Shown: positions 17,075-26,263, counted from the stretch's first letter. The stretch: 64,000 bases of DNA from Herbinix sp. (GCA_029256105.1 JAQSYO010000007.1:105360-169359); one strand, 5' to 3'. The notes: a model not told the origin generated them from the letters alone. A program made the numbers and translations.

Positions 17075-17857
17075 ATGGCTTTATTACATGTTAATTTTTT
17101 CTCGGATGTTTTAGGAATGTGTATGCAGATGGATGTTATATTACCACAAAGGACTCAAGGCCAAATTGGTATGGAAGGGAAAACGACGGAAGGCAAGATA
17201 CCTACACTTTATCTACTTCATGGAATGAGCGATGATCATACCATTTGGCAAAGAAGAACCTCAATTGAACGGTATGTCAGTGAAATGGGAATTGCAGTTG
17301 TTATGCCTACTACCCATTTGGCTTGGTACACCGATATGGTTCATGGCAATAAGTATTGGACCTTTATATCGAAAGAATTACCGCAAATATGCCACTCGTT
17401 TTTCAACAATCTATCTGACAAAAGAGAGGAAACCTTTGCGGCTGGTTTATCCATGGGAGGTTATGGAGCACTAAAGATGGGACTTGCAGCTTCGGAGACG
17501 TTTGGTGCAGTAGCAACCTTATCAGGAGCGATGGATGTAAACGATATCTGTACGAATTTAACAAAAGAAGAGGATATTGAATATTGGGGAAATATATTTG
17601 GTCATAAAGATCAAGTAGCGAATAGTAATAATGATTTATTTGCGTTAGCAAGTAAGTTAAAAGACTCCGGAAAGGCATTGCCGAAAGTTTATATGTGGTG
17701 CGGAACAGAAGATTTTCTTTATCAGCAAAATGTGAAAATGAAAAACCATCTTACAGAGTTAGGCTTTGATTTGACTTATGAAGAATCTCCAGCGGATCAT
17801 CAATGGAACTATTGGGATGAAAAAATTCAGACTGTTTTAAAATGGCTGTATGCATAA
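17075..17857 (+). CDS. Alpha/beta-hydrolase esterase (esterase D / tributyrin esterase family)
   Basis: A 260-residue serine hydrolase. The nucleophile is Ser126 in GLSMGGYG, the oxyanion region is YLLHGMSDD, and the catalytic His is likely in SPADHQWNYWD near the end. The overall pattern (double LHG, GxSMGG, WCGTEDFLY) matches the PF00756 esterase family including tributyrin and acetyl-xylan-type feruloyl esterases. There is no signal peptide, so it is cytosolic. A GGAGGG ribosome site precedes the start and a terminator follows at once, making a single-gene unit. The natural substrate is unknown. Confidence 0.85.
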   Translation: MALLHVNFFSDVLGMCMQMDVILPQRTQGQIGMEGKTTEGKIPTLYLLHGMSDDHTIWQRRTSIERYVSEMGIAVVMPTTHLAWYTDMVHGNKYWTFISKELPQICHSFFNNLSDKREETFAAGLSMGGYGALKMGLAASETFGAVATLSGAMDVNDICTNLTKEEDIEYWGNIFGHKDQVANSNNDLFALASKLKDSGKALPKVYMWCGTEDFLYQQNVKMKNHLTELGFDLTYEESPADHQWNYWDEKIQTVLKWLYA

Positions 17858-17900
17858 AAAAAATGGGAAAACCTTTAAAATAAGGCTTTCCCATTTTTTT
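17855..17900 (+). terminator. Rho-independent terminator of the esterase gene
   Basis: AAATGGGAAA (17861-17870) pairs with TTTCCCATTT, followed by a T run to 17900. The T-rich and A-rich flanks make it potentially bidirectional. Confidence 0.85.
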
Positions 17901-18452
17901 ATGTCCTCCTATGCTAGGTTCAAGTTTTCGGAATAAAGAAGGAAAAGGAGTTCGTGCATTAAATATCTGTTATATAGAGGATAACAGTTCTAAATAATAA
18001 ATTGGTTTTATATATTTTGTATATGAAGTGATTAAAAAAGATCATTTATCTAGCAAAATAAACAAAAAAGTATGATGATTTTCAATGAAAATTATGTATG
18101 GGTATACGGGTTCGGTGGGAAGTTGCAGCTATAAAATATAATCAGGTTAGAACTGGACAGGTATCCTTTGGGTGTAGAAGGTTCAGAATAAAATTTTAAA
18201 ATGCGGATATTAAAGTGCGGATATTAAAGTGCCCCCAAAGGTGGAATGAACACCAGAAGTACAGGTAATATGAAATTAAAAATCGCCTCCAAGCCGGAAG
18301 AACAAAATATATTTTATAGGCGCCACCGTTAATTTCAGAGGATTAGCTAGATGTTATCGGTAATAGTGGGTGATTTTTAAATATAGGAATGGAAGATTTT
18401 GATATAGAAGAATCGGAAATTCCGGGAATTTATATTAAAAGGAGGGTTTTCT
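17901..18452 (+). other. Long leader/promoter region of the oligopeptide transporter operon
   Basis: About 550 bases without a convincing gene. It contains a 14-base direct repeat TGCGGATATTAAAG (18202-18215 and 18216-18229) about 225 bases before the start codon. A GC-richer stretch (18230-18330) and a strong AAAAGGAGGG ribosome site come just before the binding-protein gene. The small ORF at 18389 overlaps that gene in another frame and is not supported. The repeat may be a regulator site. Confidence 0.4.
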
Positions 18453-20453
18453 ATGAAAAAGGTAATGCGTGCTATGCTGGCTTACGTCGTAGCTTTTGTT
18501 CTTGTGGCTACCATGCTTGCAGGTTGCGGAAGTCCGAAGAACGACACGACGACCGAGACGGAGACAGAGACTGCTACTCCGACGGAGAAAGCAGAAGTTA
18601 AAACAGGGGATGAGGCAGAACCTGCGCCGACGGGAGAGATGACGGAGGTTGGAACTCCGAGAAATGAAACACTTATCGTTGAGTGCCAGTCACCTACTGA
18701 CACACCAGGACAATTTAATTCCTATATGCAGGGAACTACGATGGGCTTCGGTATTCATCAGCTTATGTCAGCGATGATGTGGGAGATCGATACTGTAAAA
18801 GGTGAGCAGTTCGGCGAAGTTGCGGATGGTATGCCCGTATCAAATGCTGATTTTACTGAGCATACAGTCAAGATACGTCAGGGTATTAAATGGTCAGATG
18901 GCGAAGACTTAAATGCTGACGACGTTGTATTTACATTTAATATGATAATGACCAACCCTGGTATAAACCAGAATGCTTATTTCAATCAGGTATTCAAATC
19001 TGTTGAAAAAGTAGACGATTATACCGTTAAGTTTGTTACGAACGAGTCTTTCCCGCGTTTAGCACAGAAATTCGGCGTTACCATCTGGGGTAATGATTTA
19101 AGAATCGTTCCGGAGCACATCTACTCAAAGCAGACGGATGTTACAGAGTTTAAGGATTCGGAGCCTGTTGTTGCCGGTCCATATACGGTAAAGGCTTATG
19201 ACGAATTAGGAAAATGGATTCTATATGAACGTCGTGAAGACTGGCAGGCTAGTACGGTTGGGGTTGTAACTGGAAAACAGCCGCTGGCTAAATACGTATG
19301 GTTCCGAAATCTTGGCGATGATACTACCCGTCAGATGAGTCTTATCAACAATGAAGTTGATATTCTTTGTGAGGTAACACCGGAAATGCTGGAAGTTATG
19401 ACTGCACAGAATCCGAATATTGCATGCTGGTACAAAGATTTTCCGTATGCTACGAGTGATGATCCCTGCTCAAAAGGCTTAGCTTTCTCTATGGGTAAGG
19501 GTGCGCCCTATGACAATAAAGATTTCCGTTGGGGGATTGCACTTGCTATGAATTTTGACGAGATATCACAGAATATATTTGACGGGGTCGGCCGTTCTTC
19601 ACCATTCCCTATTATTACTAACACAAGTGCCGCTCAGGAGCTTTATGTTAAACCCATACTTCCATGGCTTGAATCGTTCACTCTTGATTTGGGAGATGGT
19701 ACTACTGTGAAGCCATTCGACACTGGTTATGCAGAGAGAATTGCTGGAGTTCTCAGGGACAAAGGCTATGATATCACCACAGATCACAATGCGCTTATCG
19801 ATATGTTTGGTGTAGGCTGCTGGAAATATGATACTGCAGCAGCAGAGAAGCTATTTATTAAAGCAGGTCTTGAGAAAAAAGCCGACGGCTGGTATTTTAA
19901 TGGGAAACCGTTCACCTTTAACATGACATATCTTGCGGATACAGAGGCTCAAGCAGGTCGTGGTACTCAGGCAGCTTATGACCAGCTGACCAAGTTCGGA
20001 TTCAAAATTAACCTTGTCAGTGAATCCAGTGCAACCTGGAGCACCAATGATTTTACAGGACAGTTTGATATAGGCGGATACTGGCCTACCGGTTTCATAA
20101 CCAAAGATATTTACTCACAGATCAATGGTTGGGATGCCGATCTTATCGTTCCGATCGGAGAGAGAGGTTCGGGTCAGGGTACTCGTTGGAATAATGCCAA
20201 AGCTACCGATATCATTCACGAATTGGCGAAACTTTCACCGGATGATCCGAAATCTTATGAGTTGGGTCTCGAATTTTTCAAAGTATCGATAGAAGAGCTT
20301 CCATTTATTGGTTTCCATTCAGGCGTTAAGTTCGTTCCGACGAACAGTACTTACTGGAATAACTACCCAAGTGCTGACAATCCCTATAATGGTCCTTGGT
20401 GGTGGTGGAGCTGCTTTAAATATATAACAACAGAGATTTCACCGGTTCAGTAA
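18453..20453 (+). CDS. Oligopeptide-type ABC transporter substrate-binding lipoprotein
   Basis: A 666-residue family-5 solute-binding protein. Signal peptide with lipobox (MLAGC, Cys25) is followed by a Thr/Glu-rich linker. Lobe I contains VKIRQGIKWSDGEDLNADDV, the family signature, and RWGIALAMNFDEI appears mid-protein. It is longer than typical OppA/DppA (about 540), partly through insertions in the C-terminal half. The gene is the first of a five-gene importer. The GC-rich codon choice (GAC, ACG, CCG) differs from neighbours and may reflect transfer. Ligand could be a peptide or an oligosaccharide; family 5 includes both. Confidence 0.87.
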   Translation: MKKVMRAMLAYVVAFVLVATMLAGCGSPKNDTTTETETETATPTEKAEVKTGDEAEPAPTGEMTEVGTPRNETLIVECQSPTDTPGQFNSYMQGTTMGFGIHQLMSAMMWEIDTVKGEQFGEVADGMPVSNADFTEHTVKIRQGIKWSDGEDLNADDVVFTFNMIMTNPGINQNAYFNQVFKSVEKVDDYTVKFVTNESFPRLAQKFGVTIWGNDLRIVPEHIYSKQTDVTEFKDSEPVVAGPYTVKAYDELGKWILYERREDWQASTVGVVTGKQPLAKYVWFRNLGDDTTRQMSLINNEVDILCEVTPEMLEVMTAQNPNIACWYKDFPYATSDDPCSKGLAFSMGKGAPYDNKDFRWGIALAMNFDEISQNIFDGVGRSSPFPIITNTSAAQELYVKPILPWLESFTLDLGDGTTVKPFDTGYAERIAGVLRDKGYDITTDHNALIDMFGVGCWKYDTAAAEKLFIKAGLEKKADGWYFNGKPFTFNMTYLADTEAQAGRGTQAAYDQLTKFGFKINLVSESSATWSTNDFTGQFDIGGYWPTGFITKDIYSQINGWDADLIVPIGERGSGQGTRWNNAKATDIIHELAKLSPDDPKSYELGLEFFKVSIEELPFIGFHSGVKFVPTNSTYWNNYPSADNPYNGPWWWWSCFKYITTEISPVQ

Positions 20454-20541
20454 ATATAATTGGGTTGAGAAATCGATTTATTTATCATGAATAACAAAAC
20501 ATCACAATATTGAATTAAAACATAAGTTTATAGATATTTTG

Positions 20542-20572
20542 TTACTGCCTGGTGGCACTCACCGGGCAGTAA
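20542..20572 (+). promoter_or_regulatory. Strong hairpin between binding-protein and permease genes
   Basis: Thirteen-base arms TTACTGCCTGGTG and CACCGGGCAGTAA with one G-U pair enclose a five-base loop. Only a short T stretch follows (AACAGTATT), so read-through to the permeases is likely. As at 2941-2982, it probably protects the binding-protein mRNA and lowers permease output. Confidence 0.7.
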
Positions 20573-20621
20573 CAGTATTAAAGAAAAATTATCACGAATA
20601 TACAAAAAAGGAGTGAAGCCG

Positions 20622-21620
20622 TTGAAATTTCGCAAATATTTTGGTCTAAGGTTTTTGACTTATTTATTGACCGTATGGATTGGTATTACTTTTATATTTT
20701 TTATACCTCGAATGTTTCCTTCCGATCCGGTTGATAACATGATTGGTCAGATGCAGTCCCGTTCCGGTCAGATGGATCCGGCACAGATGGAGGCACTTCG
20801 TTCACAGCTTAGAGTACAGTTTGGTCTGGAAGGTTCTTTGCTTGAGCAATATGGTACTTTCCTTTGGAAAGGATTATTACATTTTAATTTCGGCCCTTCC
20901 CTGATGAGTTATCCCACTCCTGTAGGTGAGATAATCGGCATGTATTTGCCATATACACTTTTTCTTTCCCTGTCGACTACCATCATTGCTTGGATCATAG
21001 GCAATATAATAGGTCTACTTGCCGGCTTTCGGAAAAATAAAATTTCCTCCAAGATTCTGGAGGGTGTAGCGATATGCATCTATCCTGTTCCATATTTTAT
21101 TTTAGCATTGGTGTTACTGATCGTATTTGCATTTGTCCTTGGATGGTTTCCTATTCAGGCTACGATAAACACACAAGGGAATTTTTCGGTATTATTTGCT
21201 TCGCTCCTTAAGGCATCGATTCTTCCAGCTGTGTCCATGCTGCTGGTGGGTACAGGCTGGTGGATTATATCTATGAAATCCCTTGCAGGTACAACCTCAG
21301 AGGAAGAGTTTGTTCTTTTCGCCCGTTACAGAGGACTCTCAGAAGGCACAATCGGAACAAGTTACGTATTTCGGAATTCAATTTTGACTCAGGTTACCGC
21401 TTTGGCAATGAGTCTTGGCGTCGTATTCGGTGGTTCTATCATGACGGAGATTGTATTCGGTTATCCGGGAGTTGGTTCCCTGGTACAAAAGGCTATCTTG
21501 ATGTCTGACTATAACATGATACTCGGATGTATCACAATATCTATCGTGGCAATATCGACTGCAACATTGATCGTGGATCTGATCTACCCGTTTATCGACC
21601 CACGTATTCGATACAACTGA
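20622..21620 (+). CDS. Oligopeptide-type ABC transporter permease (DppB/OppB-like)
   Basis: The start is a TTG at 20622 (MKFRKYFGLRFLTYLLTVWI) placed 8 bases behind AAGGAG; the in-frame GTG at 20613 overlaps that ribosome site. The 332-residue protein has six membrane helices and the binding-protein-dependent inner-membrane signature. The coupling segment (EEFVLFARYRGLSEGTIGTS) resembles the EAA loop, and TEIVFGYPGVGSL closes the family pattern. It forms the channel with the next gene. Confidence 0.9.
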   Translation: MKFRKYFGLRFLTYLLTVWIGITFIFFIPRMFPSDPVDNMIGQMQSRSGQMDPAQMEALRSQLRVQFGLEGSLLEQYGTFLWKGLLHFNFGPSLMSYPTPVGEIIGMYLPYTLFLSLSTTIIAWIIGNIIGLLAGFRKNKISSKILEGVAICIYPVPYFILALVLLIVFAFVLGWFPIQATINTQGNFSVLFASLLKASILPAVSMLLVGTGWWIISMKSLAGTTSEEEFVLFARYRGLSEGTIGTSYVFRNSILTQVTALAMSLGVVFGGSIMTEIVFGYPGVGSLVQKAILMSDYNMILGCITISIVAISTATLIVDLIYPFIDPRIRYN

Positions 21621-21638
21621 GAGCCGGAGGTGAAGATT

Positions 21639-22475
21639 GTGAAGAAATTTTGGAAAAATGCGAATTTCAGTTTAAAAGTGGGGTTATTAATGACGGCGTT
21701 TTTTGTTGTTGTTGGTTTTATCATATTCTTTCTACCACATATAAATCCGTTTACATTTAATTCTTATCCGGGTAAGCTAAAACCTTCGCCACAACATTGG
21801 CTGGGAACCACAAGTATGGGGCAGGATGTTTTGTGGCTGTTGATTGAAGCGATACATAATTCACTCCTTATTGGTCTTATCGTGGCTACAATAGGTACGA
21901 TTGCAGGTGTGTTTGTAGGGCTTCTGGCAGGTTTCACAGGTGGGTGGCTTGATCGGATACTAACCGTTGTAACCGATACTTTTATTGTAATACCTTCACT
22001 ACCAATACTTATATTGATGACCTCATTTATGAAAGGAACATCTACGGTTTTTATAATGGCACTGGTGCTTGCGATGTTCGCCTGGGCCTGGCCGAGCCGC
22101 CAGATCCGTTCGATGGCTCTTTCCATGCGTGAGAGGGATTTTATCCATACCGCATGGTTTTCGGGAGAAGGTACCGTTCAGGTTGTCGTAACAGAGATAC
22201 TCCCGTATGCTCTTACGTGGTCGCTCTCCAACTTCATGAATGCTACTCTGGCTGCTATAGCTTCTGAATCGAGTCTCGCTGTTTTGGGTCTATCACCTGG
22301 AAATCTTATTTCCTTAGGGAATATGATCCAGTGGGCAAGAGAACGTAACGCTATCTTTACAAAGCAGTGGTTCTGGATAGGCTCACCGATAGTAGCTACG
22401 GCTGTTTTGTTTATCGGACTGTTCCTTCTGATAACAGGCTATAATGATTATTTAGCAATGAAGAGAGGGAGGTAG
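21639..22475 (+). CDS. Oligopeptide-type ABC transporter permease (DppC/OppC-like)
   Basis: A GTG at 21639 follows GGAGGTG with good spacing; the GTG at 21630 overlaps it. The 278-residue product shows the DppC hallmark LGTTSMGQDVLWLLIEAIHN and PSLPILILM, five to six helices and the coupling loop RQIRSMALSMRERDFIHTAW. It is separated from the previous gene by only 18 bases and from the following ATPase by 3. Confidence 0.9.
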   Translation: MKKFWKNANFSLKVGLLMTAFFVVVGFIIFFLPHINPFTFNSYPGKLKPSPQHWLGTTSMGQDVLWLLIEAIHNSLLIGLIVATIGTIAGVFVGLLAGFTGGWLDRILTVVTDTFIVIPSLPILILMTSFMKGTSTVFIMALVLAMFAWAWPSRQIRSMALSMRERDFIHTAWFSGEGTVQVVVTEILPYALTWSLSNFMNATLAAIASESSLAVLGLSPGNLISLGNMIQWARERNAIFTKQWFWIGSPIVATAVLFIGLFLLITGYNDYLAMKRGR

Positions 22476-22478
22476 GAG

Positions 22479-23453
22479 ATGATAAAAATTGACCATTTAT
22501 CCACCTCATATTCAACGATAGACGGGCCAGTTCACGTTATTAATGATGTGGATTTTGAAATATTTGATAATGAAATTTTTGGAATAGCAGGCGAATCAGG
22601 CTGTGGTAAGACGACTTTATTAAAAGCCCTATATGATATTATTGAGTTTCCTCTGGTTGTCGACTCGGGTAAACTGATACTTTCGGGTGAAAAAAACGGG
22701 AAAGCTTTTTCATATGAAACTGGACAGATCAGAAAGACCTGGTGGAATAATATTTCTTACGTACCGCAGGCAGCACAGAGTGTACTGAATCCGATCGTTC
22801 CGTTAAAAAATCAGTTTCTGGATTCTATTCCGAAAGCGGATAAAAGGAGAGAACCGAAAGAACATATATTAAAGAGGGTCGCAGACTATTTGGAAGAGCT
22901 CAGTCTCTCTCCTGATTTACTTAAGGCGTATCCTTTCCAGCTTTCAGGGGGGATGAGGCAGCGTGCTATTATAGCATTGGCTACGTTTATGTCACCCAAT
23001 GTAGTCCTGGCAGATGAACCAACTACGGCTCTTGATGTTGTAGTGCAGCGGGGTATACTTATGATGCTCATGCGTCTTCAAAAGCAGTTAAGGAACACCA
23101 TGGTGATCGTAAGCCATGATATAGGTGTACATTATCAGATAACAGATCGTATGGGTATTATGTACTCCGGAAGTATTATTGAGTTGGGTAAAACAGAAGA
23201 TATTTTTGAAAAACCGATGCATCCGTATACGCAAATGCTGATAGGTGCCCTTCCGCGGGTAGGTGACAAGAGTCAGAAAGCAGGTATACCGGGAAGACCT
23301 CCGGCTCTTACAAACCCACCGCCCGGCTGTAGGTTTGCGCCTCGTTGTCCCAGAGCAACCGAGGAATGCAGGGAATCGGTACCGAAGTTTCGTGAAGTGG
23401 AGCAGGGGCGTTTTGCAGCCTGTCATTTGCTGAACAAGGAGGGAGTGTGGTAA
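22479..23453 (+). CDS. Oligopeptide-type ABC transporter ATP-binding protein (DppD/OppD-like)
   Basis: A 324-residue ABC ATPase with Walker A GESGCGKTT, signature LSGGMRQRAIIALA, Walker B VVLADEPTTALD, the switch His in VIVSHDIG, and the C-terminal oligopeptide/dipeptide domain GCRFAPRCPRATEECRE, whose cysteines can hold an iron-sulfur cluster. It is one of the two energisers of the importer. The start overlaps a GGAGGTAGGAG ribosome site. Confidence 0.93.
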   Translation: MIKIDHLSTSYSTIDGPVHVINDVDFEIFDNEIFGIAGESGCGKTTLLKALYDIIEFPLVVDSGKLILSGEKNGKAFSYETGQIRKTWWNNISYVPQAAQSVLNPIVPLKNQFLDSIPKADKRREPKEHILKRVADYLEELSLSPDLLKAYPFQLSGGMRQRAIIALATFMSPNVVLADEPTTALDVVVQRGILMMLMRLQKQLRNTMVIVSHDIGVHYQITDRMGIMYSGSIIELGKTEDIFEKPMHPYTQMLIGALPRVGDKSQKAGIPGRPPALTNPPPGCRFAPRCPRATEECRESVPKFREVEQGRFAACHLLNKEGVW

Positions 23454-23569
23454 ATATAAGGATGAATTCCAGTGGAAATTCATTCTTAAATTCGCACAAT
23501 GGCGCTTATTCCTTGTTCTTTTAGAATTTAAAGATGCCACAGAGCGGCATCATGGAGGTATAGTGTAAG

Positions 23570-24541
23570 ATGTCTGAAAAACTGCTTGAAATAAAAAAAG
23601 TCAGTAAATTGTTTCAGATTGGTGGTATGCTCAGCAAAAAGAAACTTGTCGCTGTGGATGATGTCAGCATTGATATTGATGCCGGTAAGCCGGTCATACT
23701 TTCGATCGTAGGTGAATCTGGCTGTGGTAAGTCTACGTTGTGCAAGATGATACTGCGTCTGCATAACCCCGATCAGGGGGATATAGTACTTTCCGGCAGA
23801 TCTTATAAAGATCATAAGGGGTACGATCCTTTTCAATTTAGACTGGACGTACAGCCGATATTTCAAAATCCTTATGAAGCTTTTTCGATGCGTAAAACAG
23901 TGGATACTTACCTGTTTAATACTGCACTTCGATTAAAAATTGCAAAAAATAATAAAGAAGCGGAGAAGTTAGTTGATGATACACTAAAAAGCGTTGGTAT
24001 GTCACTGGAGGTAGTAAAGGGGAAATACCCTGCCCAATTTTCCGGTGGTGAGCTGCAGCGGGTGTCGATTGCCAGAGCGCTCATTACCAGGCCAAAGCTT
24101 ATCATAGCCGATGAACCGGTTGCGGCTATTGATGCGTCTATGAAAATGAATATTGTAAATTTGTTTAAAGAATTGAAGGATAAGTACAATGTTTCTTTCA
24201 TCTATGTTACGCATGATCTTTCGACAGCGTACTATGTATCGGATTATATTGCAACCTTATATAGAGGCTGCTTAATAGAATATGGGCAGGCAAAAGAAAT
24301 CATGGACAATCCGGCACATCCATATACAGAGTTATTGATGAATGCAGTTCCAAGGGTAGGAGAAAAATGGAATCAGGAATTAGTAATGCCGGACACAGAG
24401 GACAAAGAATATGCGATTACCTATTGCAAATTTGCTCCTCGTTGTCCTTATGCTGATGATGAATGTAGGAAATCAAGGCCGGAAATGAAAGCTTCAGCTA
24501 GCGGTCGGAAAGTGCTGTGCTTTCATCCTTTAAATGGATAA
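23570..24541 (+). CDS. Oligopeptide-type ABC transporter ATP-binding protein (DppF/OppF-like)
   Basis: A 323-residue ABC ATPase with Walker A GESGCGKST, signature FSGGELQRVSIARAL, Walker B LIIADEPVAAID and the oligopeptide-domain cysteines in CKFAPRCPYADDECRK. It pairs with the preceding ATPase. A 116-base gap separates them and holds a small GATGCC/GGCATC hairpin (about 23533-23551) just before the GGAGG ribosome site, which may tune its translation. Last gene of the operon. Confidence 0.93.
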   Translation: MSEKLLEIKKVSKLFQIGGMLSKKKLVAVDDVSIDIDAGKPVILSIVGESGCGKSTLCKMILRLHNPDQGDIVLSGRSYKDHKGYDPFQFRLDVQPIFQNPYEAFSMRKTVDTYLFNTALRLKIAKNNKEAEKLVDDTLKSVGMSLEVVKGKYPAQFSGGELQRVSIARALITRPKLIIADEPVAAIDASMKMNIVNLFKELKDKYNVSFIYVTHDLSTAYYVSDYIATLYRGCLIEYGQAKEIMDNPAHPYTELLMNAVPRVGEKWNQELVMPDTEDKEYAITYCKFAPRCPYADDECRKSRPEMKASASGRKVLCFHPLNG

Positions 24542-24734
24542 ATCGAGATATGATCTTGTAAAATCTACATTAGTGGGAAGTATGTAGGCGGTTATCTGGT
24601 TCTTTTCACAGTTGCGGTCGGCATCCTATTATTCTGTCTTACTGAAAAGTGTTGGAAACTTAATTAAATATGGAAAAGTTAAGAGCGGTATTGCAAAAGT
24701 TAAGAGCGGTATTGCAAAAGTTATGCATGTAATC
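24542..24734 (+). repeat. Region with 21-base direct repeats
   Basis: Two perfect copies of AAAAGTTAAGAGCGGTATTGC (24674-24694 and 24695-24715) and a third partial copy (24716-24723) lie just before the tmRNA-like remnant. The rest of the stretch shows no gene. The repeats may be part of the insertion scar or of a regulator site. Confidence 0.55.
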
Positions 24735-24765
24735 GGCAGGGGTTCAACTCCCCTCAGCTCCGCCA
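24735..24765 (+). other. tmRNA 3'-end-like remnant, copy 2
   Basis: The best-preserved copy: GGCAGGGGTTCAACTCCCCT followed by CAGCTCCGCCA. It has a five-base T-stem, a TTCAACT loop, a seven-base acceptor strand, a discriminator base and an encoded CCA. No matching 5' acceptor strand or body is seen in the 200 bases upstream, which hold the direct repeats instead. It is in the same orientation as the copies at 15827 and 29080. Confidence 0.55.
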
Positions 24766-24840
24766 AACGGGAATTATAAGAACACTATTTAATCTAATGG
24801 TGGGTTTGTCGTGACAGTGTTTTTGTAATCAAAAATTGAA

Positions 24841-24876
24841 AGAGTGGTAAGGTTTTATACCTTGCCACTCTTTTTA
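24841..24876. terminator. Bidirectional terminator between the transporter operon and the methyltransferase
   Basis: AGAGTGGTAAGG pairs with CCTTGCCACTCT over 12 bases with one G-U pair. T residues follow on the plus side and A residues flank the other, so it can end both convergent units. Confidence 0.8.
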
Positions 24877-25011
24877 TTTGAAAATTTCGTTATAAATACA
24901 GTCAAGTAACTAAAAATAAAAAACGGCCAGGTCATATAATGCAGAAAATGTACCTAATTAGGAAGTTGAGATTTGTTTGAGCATCCTACTACGATTGCTT
25001 ATATAATGTGT

Positions 25012-25797
25012 TTACGGCTTTTTTGATAAATATAACTCCATGGTGTCATAAACTTTTATGATATTATTGAACCTATAAATTACATCACGAATATCTGTTA
25101 AAAATTGTGTTTTAACTGGCTCTTGTAAAGCAATATTATCAGAATATGTACTTAATAAACCAATATATTCATCTGCAGTAAACTCTCTTACTTGTTTAAA
25201 CAAGCGACATTCTGCTCCAACAAAACCATACTTTTCAATTGTACTAATTATTTTTGCATAACGCTCTTGTGAATTTTCACACTCAATTTTAGCTTTTTGC
25301 ATTTCCTCTGGACCACGATATTTAGCATATACTTCTTGCATTTTTAAGTGCAACTGGTCATCAAAACTTTTAGGTCCTGGTTTATTCCAAAAAAGTGCCA
25401 TTGTTCCACCGCTTTTCAAAATATTGTAAACTTTAGGATAACCAATTTCCTCAGATATCCAATGAAAAGCTGTTCCAGAAAACATAAGGTCAAATTTGTT
25501 ATTTACTAAATCAAATTTTTCAAAATCAGCATTTTCTATTTGAAAATTCTTGTAATGGCTAAATTTATTTCTTGTAAATTCTGTAAAGTTTTCACCAAGC
25601 TCTAATGCTAAAAGAGAACTGCCAGTTTTTAATATAGGTTCGGTAGCTTGCCCTGTACCACAACCTATCTCAATACATTCCTTTTCGGAATCAAGTTTTG
25701 AATATTCTATAATATCATTAAAAAGTTCATTACAATAACGAGGTCTCCATTTATCATAATTTGCTACTTCACTATCAAAAGACTTTCTTAAATCCAT
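25012..25797 (-). CDS. Class I SAM-dependent methyltransferase
   Basis: A 261-residue protein with methyltransferase motif I IEIGCGTGQ (residues 42-50), acidic motif II LALELGE and the later FDLMFSGTAFHWI. The FDSEVANYDKWRP start is typical of small-molecule methyltransferases of this group. A CAGGAGG ribosome site precedes the ATG on the minus strand. It is convergent with the peptide transporter operon and stands alone, so its substrate cannot be inferred. Confidence 0.85.
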   Translation of the reverse strand: MDLRKSFDSEVANYDKWRPRYCNELFNDIIEYSKLDSEKECIEIGCGTGQATEPILKTGSSLLALELGENFTEFTRNKFSHYKNFQIENADFEKFDLVNNKFDLMFSGTAFHWISEEIGYPKVYNILKSGGTMALFWNKPGPKSFDDQLHLKMQEVYAKYRGPEEMQKAKIECENSQERYAKIISTIEKYGFVGAECRLFKQVREFTADEYIGLLSTYSDNIALQEPVKTQFLTDIRDVIYRFNNIIKVYDTMELYLSKKP

Positions 25798-26197
25798 ATT
25801 TACCTCCTGTCGAAAATATAAATTTAGTACTGCATTGGCAATTCATAAAGCCAACGCAGATAATATTTTTACTCTACCATATTTTAACACTAACAAGATT
25901 TGTTTTCAAAAGAAAATTGATGCGAGAGAGCTCGACGAAAAAGAGGTTAAGTTTTTCTTCTGCCAGTTATTTCTACAAGTGGGAGGTGTTCTTATATGAA
26001 AGACACCACCCCACTAAAAGGTAATGAATAGTATAAAGATTGAATGCTACAAACCATGACAAATAATGGTTTGTAGCATTTTAGAATTCATTTTATCATT
26101 ATGATAAGTAAATAATGAAATTACATATTAGGATTACTAGTGAGAATAAATCTTTTAATATTTTCAAAATTATACTTGATTTTTACCACAAAACAAT
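25798..26197 (+). other. Intergenic region with a terminator-type hairpin and a possible decayed reading frame
   Basis: Between the methyltransferase start and the nrdD promoter. A perfect 15-bp hairpin, AATGCTACAAACCAT with its complement (26043-26057 and 26066-26080), is followed by TT only, so termination strength is uncertain. Upstream of it a short frame (about 25910-26000) encodes KIDARELDEKEVKFFF and similar, protein-like but without a start or ribosome site. It may be a gene remnant. Confidence 0.4.
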
Positions 26198-26213
26198 GCA
26201 CAATATATAGTGT
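26198..26213 (+). promoter_or_regulatory. NrdR box upstream of nrdD
   Basis: GCACAATATATAGTGT matches the NrdR consensus ACACWATATATWGTGT at 15 of 16 positions and is palindromic. NrdR is the ATP/dATP-sensing repressor of ribonucleotide reductase genes. A second box is usual about 31 bases away; only a weak candidate is seen near 26167-26182. Confidence 0.75.
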
Positions 26214-26263
26214 GGATGTTAACGCCAATCTACTAAATAGAGGACGAAGAAGGAAAAATAAGT

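Noticed and set aside
18389..18601. Short ORF before the peptide-binding protein gene
   Set aside because: It overlaps the signal-peptide region of the real gene in another frame and the ribosome site serves the real gene at 18453.
15827..24765. Complete tRNA or tmRNA genes at the T-arm-like sequences
   Set aside because: No 5' acceptor strand, D-arm or tmRNA tag-coding part was found upstream of any copy; at 15827 a protein gene ends 14 bases before.
25910..26000. Protein-like frame (KIDARELDEKEVKFFF) behind the methyltransferase start
   Set aside because: No start codon, ribosome site or recognisable family; kept only as a possible remnant in the intergenic entry.
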